Positions 7,573-16,202 of a stretch of DNA of 40,038 nt are shown piece by piece. The stretch spans positions 1 through 40,038 of the forward strand of contig JAVKIY010000024.1 of assembly GCA_031459235.1 (NCBI GenBank), given 5' to 3'. Under the pieces are notes generated by a model. It saw nothing but the letters and a program-made list of their open reading frames with translations, was not told the DNA's origin and searched no databases. A program made the position numbers and the translations under genes. Positions within the stretch are counted from its first letter, which is position 1; each line of letters starts with the position of its first letter. This DNA comes from Fervidifonticultor_A tertius. Lineage in GTDB: Bacteria > Sysuimicrobiota > Sysuimicrobiia > Sysuimicrobiales > Humicultoraceae.

Positions 7573-8010
7573 GTGCTCACGTTCTGGTGGAACAAGAAAA
7601 AGAGGGGGCAGCGCGGCTTCACGCTCATCGAGCTGGTCGTCGTGCTCGCCATCCTCGGCATTCTGATCGCGCTCGCGGTGCCGCGGTACCTGGGTGCGCG
7701 GCGGAGCGCGCTGATTTCCGAGGGTGACAACGCCCTGCAGGAGCTCAAGACCCTGGCCTGGGCGTACTACCAGCAGTACTCCGACTGGACCGGCGTGACG
7801 CTAACGCAGCTCGGCTTCACGCCTCCGGGCAACGCCTGCTGGTCGTTCTCACTCGTGTCGCCGGGCGCCACAAGCATTACGATGCGCGCATCGGGCAACC
7901 CATCCGGTGCGCCAGCGAAGTGCAGCCCGCTCGGGGCGGCTGGGGCATCGCAGATCGACTTGGTCCTCAACAACGACGGCTCCTCGACCCGCACGCAGTC
8001 CCTGCCGTAG
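7573..8010 (+). CDS. Type IV pilin 1 (prepilin, PilA/GspG-like)
   Basis: 145 residues from GTG 7573, chosen because AGGAGG (7560-7565) is 7 nt upstream; an ATG at 7567 lies too close to that site. The leader MLTFWWNKKKRGQRG is basic and ends in Gly before FTLIELVVVLAILGILIALA, with the invariant Glu at mature position 5. This is the prepilin-peptidase site plus the hydrophobic assembly helix. The soluble domain has ELKTLAWAYYQQYSDW, then GFTPPGNACW and AKCSPLG. These two Cys probably form the C-terminal disulfide. The tail ends DGSSTRTQSLP. It sits directly behind pilC and before a strong terminator, so it may be the major pilin. Two homologues lie at 11577 and 26548. Confidence 0.93.
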   Translation: MLTFWWNKKKRGQRGFTLIELVVVLAILGILIALAVPRYLGARRSALISEGDNALQELKTLAWAYYQQYSDWTGVTLTQLGFTPPGNACWSFSLVSPGATSITMRASGNPSGAPAKCSPLGAAGASQIDLVLNNDGSSTRTQSLP

Positions 8011-8032
8011 GCCATCGTACACGAATCCCACG

Positions 8033-8066
8033 CGACAGGCGGCGCGAAACCACGCGCCGCCTGTCG
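8033..8066 (+). terminator. Strong intrinsic terminator after pilin 1
   Basis: A perfect 14-bp stem, CGACAGGCGGCGCG (8033-8046) with CGCGCCGCCTGTCG (8053-8066), loop AAACCA, followed by TCGTTTG. It ends the pilus operon 23 bases after the pilin stop. The opposing gene ends at 8080, so it may also act on the converging transcript. Confidence 0.85.
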
Positions 8067-8079
8067 TCGTTTGCGTATG

Positions 8080-9615
8080 CTACCGCAACGGGCGCACCAG
8101 GAGTCCCACGTGGACGCCGCCGAAATCGTGGAAGATGGCCTGGCGGTAGCCAGCCGCCTGGATAGCCGCGACAAGGTCCTCGAGGGTGCCGGCGGGAAGC
8201 GGGGAGCTGTACACCAGCCACACCCGCAGGTCGTCACGGTTCAGGGCGCGCGCGACGTCGCTAATGCGAGGCTGCAAGGCTTCTCGTGTTCGCGTCGAGG
8301 CGTCCACCCGGATGCCCAGTGTCTTGCCAACGGGTTTGAAGTAAAAGGTGAAGCCGCGCTGCACGCCCTCCGGTAGGTAGACCACGACGTCACCGGGCTG
8401 GTACACTGCGCGCACCAACCGTGCCGCGCGATCGTACCGATACGACAGGTACGTTGGGTCGCCCAGCAGATTGTTGATCGCCGGTCCGATGACGGCCAGC
8501 ACCCCCACGACGGCGACGAGCCCGACGAGGGTCGGTGATGCCGCGGCCACCTCGTCGCGCAGGAAGGCGATGCCGCCGGCCACGAGGAGCGCGAGAAAGG
8601 GTTGCAGGAAATTGAGATGGTAAGCGTACGCCGCGACACCACCTGCGCCGAGCGACGCCGCAACGACAACGGCGACCGGAACTAGCCACGAGACGGCGAC
8701 CAGCCCTCGCGCCGGCCGGTTGAGACGTCCCAGACCGCGAGCGCCGATGAGGATCAGCACCAGGAACGGGTAGAGCAAGAGGCCGTAGAGTGACAGGCCG
8801 AGCCCGCGTGTCGTGTGGTAGGTGACACCGCCGAAGAGATAGCCCCCGAAGGTCTGCGCCGCGAGGAGTTCCGGCAGGTATGTGGCCCAGAGCGGCTGGC
8901 GGACCTGCAGGAGCCCGCCGCTGACCAGAGCCAGCGGGTGGCCGAGATACGATAGCCACGGGAGGTAGGCAACCACGGCGACGGCGGCGGCAAGCGCAGC
9001 ACGTCCCAGCACCACCCGCGGCGGCCGCTGCAGCACGATCCAAACCGCGTGCGCGGCGATGAGCAGGAACGCGTAGTAGCTAAGGTACGCCATACCGGCG
9101 GCCGCCAGGCCGTACCCCACCCACCACCCGGGTCGGCGGCCTTCCTGCCAGGCCCGCCACAACACCCAGGTGGATGTCAAGGCCAGACACTCTAACGGCA
9201 TGTACATGCGCAGTTCGTTGGACGCGAAGATCTGGAACGGGTTGAGCGCCACGAGGCCGGCGGCTCCCACACCGATCGGCGGAGAGAACCACGCGCGCCC
9301 GAGTCGCCATGTAAGTACCACAGCCGCGAGCCCGAATACGATGGAGAGACCGCGCATCCAGGCCAAATCCTCGCCGACCAGTCGGATCCACACGGACAGA
9401 AGCGCGTAGTAGCCGACCGGGTGGGCGTCGTTGGTTTTGAGGAACGTCAGCAGGCCGGGGAAAGTCCGACGCGCCAGATCGAGGCTGAACGCCTCGTCCT
9501 GCCACAAGGACCGAGTGCCGATGGCTTCCAGGCGCAGGCTGGCCCCGAGAGCCAGGAGGCCGACGATGACCAGCAACTCCCATCCCACGCGCGGCAAGAT
9601 CGGCGGGCGGTGCAT
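8080..9615 (-). CDS. GT39-like (ArnT/PMT-type) membrane glycosyltransferase
   Basis: 511 residues from ATG 9615; the frame is open further upstream, but that would overlap the divergent gene at 9739. It is a polytopic GT-C fold protein with about 10-12 hydrophobic segments. The first periplasmic loop carries the catalytic-type Asp-Glu in LWQDEAFSLDLARR (D40-E41), followed by AHPVGYYALLSVW, the H-P-x-x-Y-Y pattern of family 39. The C-terminal 120 residues are soluble (PGDVVVYLPEGVQRGFTFYF). Such enzymes use polyprenyl-phosphate sugars on the outer face of the membrane to glycosylate proteins or lipids. It is the only minus-strand gene between the two pilin loci. Its G+C looks lower than in the flanking pilus operon, which may mean separate acquisition. 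Acceptor unknown. Confidence 0.85.
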   Translation of the reverse strand: MHRPPILPRVGWELLVIVGLLALGASLRLEAIGTRSLWQDEAFSLDLARRTFPGLLTFLKTNDAHPVGYYALLSVWIRLVGEDLAWMRGLSIVFGLAAVVLTWRLGRAWFSPPIGVGAAGLVALNPFQIFASNELRMYMPLECLALTSTWVLWRAWQEGRRPGWWVGYGLAAAGMAYLSYYAFLLIAAHAVWIVLQRPPRVVLGRAALAAAVAVVAYLPWLSYLGHPLALVSGGLLQVRQPLWATYLPELLAAQTFGGYLFGGVTYHTTRGLGLSLYGLLLYPFLVLILIGARGLGRLNRPARGLVAVSWLVPVAVVVAASLGAGGVAAYAYHLNFLQPFLALLVAGGIAFLRDEVAAASPTLVGLVAVVGVLAVIGPAINNLLGDPTYLSYRYDRAARLVRAVYQPGDVVVYLPEGVQRGFTFYFKPVGKTLGIRVDASTRTREALQPRISDVARALNRDDLRVWLVYSSPLPAGTLEDLVAAIQAAGYRQAIFHDFGGVHVGLLVRPLR

Positions 9616-9738
9616 CTCATGATTAGTTGTCGCGGGCAGGCGCGATTCCCTCTGCTCAGCGCGAACGGTGGCCGCGACTACCGAACCCTCCCGCAGGGAA
9701 CAGGTGTGCCGGGAGACTTCGAGGAACTCGGTGGGAAG

Positions 9739-11499
9739 ATGACCGTAGACGCCACGCTGGATCGCGCAACGCATGCGTCCACGAGCCGCACCAGGCTGTT
9801 CCTGGCGGTGGGGCTCTGCCTGCTCGTCTACGCGGTTGTGGCGTGGCTGCTAGCCCGCCATCAGGAGTTCTGGTCGCCTGATTCCTCCCTGCGGTTCGTG
9901 CAGGTGGGCGCCTTCGCCGAGCGGGGGTTCGCAGGGGGGTCGGTGCCGTACCCGGCGGAAGCCCTCGACCCGGAGGGGCGCTTCTTCCCCGCGGGCCCGT
10001 GGTTCCACTTCGCCGCGGCCGGCCGTCAGTACATCGCGTACCTGCCGTACTTCGCATTGATCACCGCGCCGCTCTACCGGGTCTTCGGGTTCCCCGGGCT
10101 CCTCCTGCTCCCGTTAGCCGGCGGCGCAGCCGCCGTGGGCGTGACCTACGTGGGGCTGCGCCGGCTCGTGCCCGAGGGGGCCGCCTGGGGTGCCCTGGCG
10201 GTCGGTCTGGGCACGCCGCTGCTCGTCTACAGCACCGTGTTCTGGGACCACAGCCTGGTGACGGCGCTCGGTGCCGGGGCGCTCGCGCTGGCCGCTGTGG
10301 CCCTCGAGGCGCCTGGCGGCCCGCGCGGGGCACCGCTGTTCGCCGCCGGAGTCCTGCTCGGGGGAGGCCTGTGGCTGCGCAACGAGATGTACCCGCTGGC
10401 CCTGGTGGCGGTGGCGGCCTGGTTCTTCCTCGCGCCGGGCCGCCGGCTCGGCTCGACGCTCGCCATGGCCACGGGCGTGCTGGCCGCCGCGGCGCCGTTG
10501 TGGGCGCTCAACGTCGCCTTGCAGGGCCGACCGCTCGGCTGGAAGGGGCAGGGCCTCGCCATCGGACGTCTCGGCGAGCTGACCGGGACCGGCGACCCGC
10601 GCTCGGCGATCGACTTCGTGGTGAGCCGATGGTCCAACGCGTACTTCCAGCTCGCGGCGCCAGAGTTCTACGCGGCGGGTGTGCCCGCGCTGACAGCCGG
10701 TCTCGGGGTGGCGGTGGCGCTGCTCGCCGCCGCGGCCCTGCTGTGGGTCGGGGTGCGCCGCGGTACGCCCCGCCTTGTGCTGGCCGGCGCGCTCCTGGCG
10801 GTGGGCGTCGTGGTCTGGATGCTTTCGTCGCGGCCGTCCGTCTCGGGCCTGCTGCCCGCGGTCCCGCTGGTCATCCTGGCGGCCCTGGGCGGCCGCCCGC
10901 GGCCGTGGGAGTGGTACCTGTGGGCCGTCGTCGTGGCCTTCGTCGCCGCGGTTGTGGCCACAGGCACCCACGGGGGTATGCAGTGGGGGCCGCGCTACCT
11001 GATGCCGGTGGTGCCCGCGCTCGTGTGGCTGGCGATCGCGGCAGTCGCCCGTGTGCGGTGGCAGGCGCCACAGGTCTGGCCGGCGGCGCGCCTGGCGGCG
11101 GGGGTGCTGCTCGGTGCGAGCGTGCTCGTCCAGGCGGCCGGGCTGGACCGCGTGGACCTCGAGATGGCCCGCAACGTCAAGGTGAACGAGGTGATCCGCG
11201 GCGCACCCGCTGACGTCGTGGCGACGGCGCACGAGTGGCTCGCCGTGGGCGCGGGCCGGGCCTACTTCGAAAAGCAGCTCATGCTGGTGGACACGATCGA
11301 GGAGCTGGAGGCGCTGTCGCGCCGGCTCGCCGAACGGCGGGTCGGCCGGTGGACGTACATCCCGCGGTCGGGATACCAGTATCGGGCGGCGGTGGTGCAG
11401 GAGTGGACGGCCGACGGCGGCTGGCCGTTTCGGGTGGTCGAGGACCGGCACGTCAACAGCATCCGGCTCGTGACCTACGCGGGGCCGGAGGGCCGGTAG
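9739..11499 (+). CDS. Multi-pass GT-C-like membrane protein, paralogue A
   Basis: 586 residues from ATG 9739 (GGTGGGAAG upstream). There is one N-terminal membrane helix, then an outer loop with EFWSPDSSLRFVQVG, then about 10 further helices and a soluble C-terminal domain of about 120 residues containing YFEKQLMLVDTIEELEAL and RWTYIPRSG. The topology and the first-loop Asp fit GT-C glycosyltransferases, but the family-39 Asp-Glu pair is absent, so the enzyme call is by fold and context. The gene at 14420 is a close paralogue along its full length (shared WGPRYL, LLVYS..FWDHSL, LWLRNEMY/FWLRNEMY). It is followed by pilin 2. Possible roles: pilin or surface-protein glycosylation, or glycan lipid processing. 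Confidence 0.75.
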   Translation: MTVDATLDRATHASTSRTRLFLAVGLCLLVYAVVAWLLARHQEFWSPDSSLRFVQVGAFAERGFAGGSVPYPAEALDPEGRFFPAGPWFHFAAAGRQYIAYLPYFALITAPLYRVFGFPGLLLLPLAGGAAAVGVTYVGLRRLVPEGAAWGALAVGLGTPLLVYSTVFWDHSLVTALGAGALALAAVALEAPGGPRGAPLFAAGVLLGGGLWLRNEMYPLALVAVAAWFFLAPGRRLGSTLAMATGVLAAAAPLWALNVALQGRPLGWKGQGLAIGRLGELTGTGDPRSAIDFVVSRWSNAYFQLAAPEFYAAGVPALTAGLGVAVALLAAAALLWVGVRRGTPRLVLAGALLAVGVVVWMLSSRPSVSGLLPAVPLVILAALGGRPRPWEWYLWAVVVAFVAAVVATGTHGGMQWGPRYLMPVVPALVWLAIAAVARVRWQAPQVWPAARLAAGVLLGASVLVQAAGLDRVDLEMARNVKVNEVIRGAPADVVATAHEWLAVGAGRAYFEKQLMLVDTIEELEALSRRLAERRVGRWTYIPRSGYQYRAAVVQEWTADGGWPFRVVEDRHVNSIRLVTYAGPEGR

Positions 11500-11576
11500 T
11501 CGCGTCTAGGAGGGCCGTGGCGTGGGTATGCTCCAGGTGAACGTATTTCCGGAACATGCCGGATCCGGAGCGTGCC

Positions 11577-12035
11577 ATGGTCTCATTCGTTGTTCGTCGC
11601 AAGGCTCGTCGTCCGGCCGAGGGCGGGTTCACCCTCATCGAACTCGTCGTCGTGCTCGCGATTCTCGGCATCTTGCTGGCGCTGGCGATTCCGCGGTACG
11701 CGGCCAGCGGTCGCAACGCCCATCTCCCGGAGGCCGACAACACCCTCCAGGAGCTCAAGACGATGGCCTGGGCCTACTACAACCAGCACGGCACCTGGTC
11801 CGGGCTGACGTCGGCCAACTACGCGGCCGCGTTCGGTTTCACCCCTCCGGGGAACGCGTGCTGGGCGTTCGTGCTGGCGGCGGACGGCAGCGACACGGAG
11901 ATCCAGCTTCGCGCGATGGGGAACCCGGGCACCGGCCCGGCTCGCTGCAACATGCTGGGCGCCTACGGGACCTCGCACGTCACCCTGATTGTGCGCAGCG
12001 ACGGATCGTCGTCGCGCAGCCAGGTCCTGCCCTAG
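11577..12035 (+). CDS. Type IV pilin 2 (prepilin)
   Basis: 152 residues from ATG 11577, chosen over an in-frame ATG at 11556 because GGAG (11567-11570) lies 6 nt upstream. The leader MVSFVVRRKARRPAEGG precedes FTLIELVVVLAILGILLALA, a class III signal with Gly before Phe and Glu at +5. The soluble part repeats pilin 1's landmarks: ELKTMAWAYYNQHGTW, GFTPPGNACW, ARCNMLG and tail DGSSSRSQVLP. It stands alone between two glycosyltransferase genes with about 75-100 bp on each side, so it may have its own promoter. It may be an alternative major or a minor pilin; the sequence does not decide. Confidence 0.92.
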   Translation: MVSFVVRRKARRPAEGGFTLIELVVVLAILGILLALAIPRYAASGRNAHLPEADNTLQELKTMAWAYYNQHGTWSGLTSANYAAAFGFTPPGNACWAFVLAADGSDTEIQLRAMGNPGTGPARCNMLGAYGTSHVTLIVRSDGSSSRSQVLP

Positions 12036-12132
12036 ACTCACCACCGGCGCTGGCTGAGGCGACCGGCCATCGGGCGGCGGGCATGGCGCCGCCGGTTGAC
12101 GGTGCCCTGCTCGGAGGCTCACGATAACCACC

Positions 12133-13674
12133 ATGGAAGTTCCCGCGATCCGCCCAGAGGCGCGTGCGTTGCGGGTGTCCCTCGTCGCGCCCCGCGCCGC
12201 CGCGCTGCTTGCGGCGCTTGCAGTGGTCATGGCCGCCGCGGTCCGGCTCTATGGACTCACGGACAAGGCCTTGTGGTTCGACGAGACCGTGAGCGTACTC
12301 TTCGCGCGCATGCCCATCGGCCGTATGCTGGCGGTGCTGCCGGCGAACGATCCGCATCCGCCGCTGTACTACCTGCTGCTGCACGGCTGGATCGGATGGC
12401 TGGGGGATGGTGAGGCCGCGGTCCGTTGGCTGTCCGTGCTGATCGGCGTTGCCGGGGCAGGGCTCACCTGGGCGTTCGGGCGTCGGGTCGCCGGGGAGGG
12501 GCCGGCACTGGTCGCGTCAGCGCTCGTGGCGGTGGCGCCCTCGCAGGTCGCGGCCGCGCAGGAGGCGCGCATGTACGGCTTGCTCGCGCTGACCACGCTC
12601 GCGTCCTGGTGGGCCTTGTGGCGGGCCACCGGGCCGGAGCGCGGGTCTGGCGGGGCGTGGGTGTCCTATGCGCTGGCCACGGCCGCGATGCTCTACAGCC
12701 ACTACTACGGCGCTTTGGTGGTCGCGTCGCAGGTCGCGTTTCTGGTCTGGAAAGGCTTGAGCGCCGTGGAGTGGCGTCGGGCAGCGTGGGCCGGTGCCGG
12801 CATAGCAGTCCTGTTCGCCCCGTGGCTACCGTCATTCACGGCGCAGCTCGCCGGCGGCCGCGGGTGGCCCGCGCACCGGCCGCCCCTCACGCTGGGCGCC
12901 CTGCCCGACGCGCTCGTGGCGATGACCGTCGGGCAGCCGCTGCTGCGCGGCGGCCCCGTGGAGTTCGAGGTGCCGGGCGCGGCGCTGCTGGGGGGCGTCG
13001 GATTCGCCGCGGCGGTGGCGCTGGGCGCGTACGCGCTGCGCGACGTCCGCCTGGCGCGCGAGCGCCGCGGGCTGCTGCTGGCCGGTGCGCTCGGGCCGCT
13101 GGTGCTGGCCTTCGCCGTCTCGCTCGGTGTGAACGTGTTCGCGCGGCGCTACCTGCTGGTCATCACGCCGTTCGTGGCGCTGCTCGTGGGCGCGGGCGCC
13201 GCGGCCCTCGCTACCCGCGGTGGCTGGCGCGCCGCCGCGGCCGCCGCGCTCGCGCTCCTGGTGCTCGCGCCGAACGTGGCCGGCACCGTGGCGTTCGCCC
13301 GCCAGCCCCGGCTGGACACCTTCGACTGGCGGCTGGTCGCGCGGACGCTCGCGGCGCAGGCGGCCGAGGGCGACGCGATCGTGCTGCTCCCGGGGTTCTC
13401 GCGCATTCCACTCGACTACTACTATCGCGGCCCGCAGCCACGTCTGGCGCTGGTGCCCGATGGCACCGACGTCGTGGCGGACGACGGCGCACGCCTGCCC
13501 GAGGTGACGCAGCGGCTCGCGGCGCACCGACGCGTGTGGCTGCTGACCGCGCCCCCGGTGCCCGCCGCGGTCGAGGCGCTGGCGTCCGCGCTGATCGCGC
13601 GAGGGTATGCGGTCGCGCGCATCGAGCAGGTGAACGCGGCGACGTTCGTGCTGCTGGAGGCGAAGTCGCGGTGA
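12133..13674 (+). CDS. GT39-like membrane glycosyltransferase
   Basis: 513 residues, ATG 12133. GGAGG at 12114-12118 is rather distant. A first membrane helix is followed by the loop LWFDETVSVLFARM with catalytic-type D50-E51. Then come DPHPPLYYLLLHGW (the H-P-P-x-Y-Y motif of family 39) and QEARMYGLLAL, also typical. About 10 more hydrophobic segments follow, then a soluble C-terminal domain. It is expected to move a sugar from a polyprenyl-phosphate donor to an acceptor outside the membrane. The next two genes overlap by GTGA: a GT2 that could make the polyprenyl-phosphate sugar, and paralogue B at 14420. This is a plausible three-gene donor-plus-transfer unit. Confidence 0.88.
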   Translation: MEVPAIRPEARALRVSLVAPRAAALLAALAVVMAAAVRLYGLTDKALWFDETVSVLFARMPIGRMLAVLPANDPHPPLYYLLLHGWIGWLGDGEAAVRWLSVLIGVAGAGLTWAFGRRVAGEGPALVASALVAVAPSQVAAAQEARMYGLLALTTLASWWALWRATGPERGSGGAWVSYALATAAMLYSHYYGALVVASQVAFLVWKGLSAVEWRRAAWAGAGIAVLFAPWLPSFTAQLAGGRGWPAHRPPLTLGALPDALVAMTVGQPLLRGGPVEFEVPGAALLGGVGFAAAVALGAYALRDVRLARERRGLLLAGALGPLVLAFAVSLGVNVFARRYLLVITPFVALLVGAGAAALATRGGWRAAAAAALALLVLAPNVAGTVAFARQPRLDTFDWRLVARTLAAQAAEGDAIVLLPGFSRIPLDYYYRGPQPRLALVPDGTDVVADDGARLPEVTQRLAAHRRVWLLTAPPVPAAVEALASALIARGYAVARIEQVNAATFVLLEAKSR

Positions 13675-14423
13675 CCGACGCGTCGGGCGTGTGGATCGTG
13701 CTGCCGGCGTACAACGAGGCGGCCGGGCTGCCCGAGCTGCTGCGGGCCGCGGAGGCCGTGGGACGCGGCGCCTGGCACGTGGTGGTGGTGGACGACGGCA
13801 GCCAGGACGGCACGGCCGACGCGGCGCGCGCGTTCGCCGGCCGCCTGCCCGTGCACGTGCTCACGCATGCGCAGAACCGCGGGCTCGCCGCGGCGATCCG
13901 GACCGGCTTGGAACACGCCGCCCGGGCGGCCGCACCCGGCGACGCCATCGTGACGATGGACGCCGACAACACGCACCGGCCGGAGCAGATCCCCGACCTG
14001 CTCGCGGCGCTGCGGGGCGGGGCCGAGGTGGTCATCGCCTCGCGCTACGCGCCCGGCGCGCGCCAGGCCGGCGTGCCGCGTCACCGCGCGCTGCTCGCCG
14101 CCGGGGTCGGGTGGCTGCTGCGGCGCCGCTTTCGTTTGTCCGGCGTCCGCGACTACTCGTGCGGTTACCGGGCCTACCGAGCCTCGCTGTTGCAGCGCGC
14201 GATGGCGGTCTACGGCGATCGGTTCATCGAGGCGCGCGGCTTCGTGGTCATGACCGAGTTGCTCGTCAAGCTGGCGCGGTTCGGGCCCCGGGTCGTGGAG
14301 GTGCCGCTTGATCTGCGCTACGATCGCAAGGTGGGCGCCAGCAAGATGCCGACGGCGGCGACGATCGCGGCCTACCTGCGGCTGATGGCGACGGCCGGGC
14401 CGGCGGCGCGGAGGGACGCGTGA
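13671..14423 (+). CDS. GT2 glycosyltransferase (polyprenyl-phosphate sugar synthase-like)
   Basis: 250 residues from GTG 13671, which overlaps the previous stop (GTGA) and has GGAGG upstream. GT-A fold: WIVLPAYNEAAGLPELL at the start, DXD-region motifs VVVVDDGSQDGT and TMDADNTHRPEQIPDLL, then IASRYAPGARQAG and RDYSCGYRAYRASLL. This layout resembles dolichyl- or undecaprenyl-phosphate mannose/glucose synthases (DPM1 type). No membrane helices of the GtrB kind are at the C terminus, so it is DPM1-like and soluble or peripheral. Coupled to GT39-like and paralogue B genes, it probably supplies their lipid-linked sugar donor. The sugar is not identifiable. Confidence 0.85.
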   Translation: MTDASGVWIVLPAYNEAAGLPELLRAAEAVGRGAWHVVVVDDGSQDGTADAARAFAGRLPVHVLTHAQNRGLAAAIRTGLEHAARAAAPGDAIVTMDADNTHRPEQIPDLLAALRGGAEVVIASRYAPGARQAGVPRHRALLAAGVGWLLRRRFRLSGVRDYSCGYRAYRASLLQRAMAVYGDRFIEARGFVVMTELLVKLARFGPRVVEVPLDLRYDRKVGASKMPTAATIAAYLRLMATAGPAARRDA

Positions 14424-16198
14424 GCGCGACCGGCGGCCAGCCGCGGCCGGGCGCGGCGCTGGCGGTGCTGGCGCTCTGCGCGGCGACGTTTGTGGCCGCG
14501 GCGTTCCTGCTCAACCGCGAGGGCGGCTTCTGGTCGCCCGACTCGGCGCTTCGCTACGTGCAGGTGGAGAGCCTGCTGCGCAGCGGGTTCCGCGACGCGT
14601 CGGTACCCTATCCCGCCGCGGAACTCGATCCCGCCGGCCGGTTCTTTCCGGCCAGCGCGTGGTTCCACTTCCGGCGCGACGGCCGCGACTACCTCTCCTA
14701 CCCACCGTACTTCCCGGCCGCAAGCGCGGTGCCGTACCGGGTGCTCGGGCACTACGGCCTGATCGTGCTCCCGGTGCTCGGCGGGCTGCTGGCCGTCTGG
14801 GCGACGTTCGCCGCGCTGCGCACGCTGGTACCTGAGCTGGCCGCGTGGGGCGCCGCAGCCGTGGGATTGGCCACGCCCCTGCTCGTCTACAGCGGGTTGT
14901 TCTGGGACCACAGCCTGGCCGCGGCGCTCGGCGCCGGGGCGTTCGCGCTCACGGCTGTTACCCTGGCGCGCGGCGAGGAGGCACGGGTGCGCGCGCTGCT
15001 GGCCGCGGGCGCGCTGCTCGGGCTCGGGTTCTGGCTGCGCAACGAGATGTACCTGCTCGCCGTCGCCGTGGGGCTGGCTTGGCTCGCCACGTGCGCCCCG
15101 CGCCAGCGCGCTGGCGTGGTGCCGCTCGCCGTCGGGGTCGCGCTCGCGGCGCTGCCGGTCTGGCTGATGAACCTGCGCCTGTTCGGCAACCCCATGGGAT
15201 GGAAGGCAGGGGGGCTCGTGGCCGGTCGCTCCGCCGAGGTAGCGCAGGCGGTGACGGGCACCGGCACCGTCGGCTGGCTGGCCGAGCGCGGGGCGAACCT
15301 GTATCATGTGCTCTTCGCCCTCGACTTCACCACCATTTTCGCGGACGCGCCCGGCATCCCGCCGCAGGCCGTCACCGCCGGGCTGCTGGTGGGCGGATTC
15401 CTCGTCGGTGCAGCCTGGCTGTTCCGCGCCGGCGGGCAGCGCCGGGCGCAGCGCCTGCTGGCCGCGGGCGCGCTGGCCGCCTCCGCCGGGGTGCTATTCG
15501 CCGCTTCCGGCCGGACGCCGCTCGCTGGCCTGTTGCCCGCGGTGCCGCTCGTCGTGCTCGCGGCGCTGCCGGCGCGGTGGGACCGCTGGCAGCGGTTCGT
15601 GGCGGTCGCCTGTGCGCTGTACGTCGCGGCCGTGGTCACCACCGGCTCCCACGCCGGGCTGCAGTGGGGGCCACGCTACCTGCTGCCGATCGTGCCCGCG
15701 CTGGTGTGGCTCGCCGCGACGGCGCTGCGCGACGCCCGCGCCGCGGCGCCGGAGCTGTGGCCGTCGCTGCGGACCTCGGCGGGCATCGTGGCGGCGCTAG
15801 GCGTGCTCGTGCAGGCCGCGGGCCTCGACCACGTGAGCACCGTGACCACGAACAACGTGCGCGCGTTGGCCGTCGTGCGCGCCGCGCCTTCGGACGTCGT
15901 GGCCTCGGCGATCGGTTACCTGCTGATGAGCGCCGGGCCGATCTACTTCGAGAAGCGGCTGATGCTGGTGGACACCATCGAGGACCTGGAGGCGCTCGTG
16001 CAGACGCTGGCGGAACGTCGGGTGCCCGAGTGGACGTACGTGCCGCGCTCCGGGCCGGACTTCGACCCGCGCGTGGTGGCGGGGTGGACCGCGCCGGACG
16101 GGTGGCGGTACCTGCCGGTGCGGGACCGGCTGCCGTATGCGAACCTGCGGGTGGTGACCTTCCGGGGTGCGCCGGTGCCAGCCAGCGCGGCACGGTAG
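14420..16198 (+). CDS. Multi-pass GT-C-like membrane protein, paralogue B
   Basis: 592 residues from GTG 14420, overlapping the GT2 stop, with GGAGGG upstream. Full-length paralogue of 9739-11499: shared GFWSPDSALRYVQVE in the first loop, LLVYSGLFWDHSL, FWLRNEMYLLAV, LQWGPRYLLPIVPALVWLA, and the C-terminal YFEKRLMLVDTIEDLEAL and EWTYVPRSG. It has about 11 hydrophobic helices. The high conservation of the soluble C-terminal segment between paralogues implies a specific function for it. It is the last gene before the ABC glycan exporter. Enzymatic activity is inferred from fold and neighbours only. Confidence 0.75.
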   Translation: MSATGGQPRPGAALAVLALCAATFVAAAFLLNREGGFWSPDSALRYVQVESLLRSGFRDASVPYPAAELDPAGRFFPASAWFHFRRDGRDYLSYPPYFPAASAVPYRVLGHYGLIVLPVLGGLLAVWATFAALRTLVPELAAWGAAAVGLATPLLVYSGLFWDHSLAAALGAGAFALTAVTLARGEEARVRALLAAGALLGLGFWLRNEMYLLAVAVGLAWLATCAPRQRAGVVPLAVGVALAALPVWLMNLRLFGNPMGWKAGGLVAGRSAEVAQAVTGTGTVGWLAERGANLYHVLFALDFTTIFADAPGIPPQAVTAGLLVGGFLVGAAWLFRAGGQRRAQRLLAAGALAASAGVLFAASGRTPLAGLLPAVPLVVLAALPARWDRWQRFVAVACALYVAAVVTTGSHAGLQWGPRYLLPIVPALVWLAATALRDARAAAPELWPSLRTSAGIVAALGVLVQAAGLDHVSTVTTNNVRALAVVRAAPSDVVASAIGYLLMSAGPIYFEKRLMLVDTIEDLEALVQTLAERRVPEWTYVPRSGPDFDPRVVAGWTAPDGWRYLPVRDRLPYANLRVVTFRGAPVPASAAR

Positions 16199-16202
16199 GT
16201 CT

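Noticed and set aside
12426..13670. Upstream extension of the GT2 frame at 13671
   Set aside because: The extension is Arg/Ala/Gly-rich out-of-frame reading of the GT39-like gene at 12133; the GT2 domain starts at the GTG overlap.
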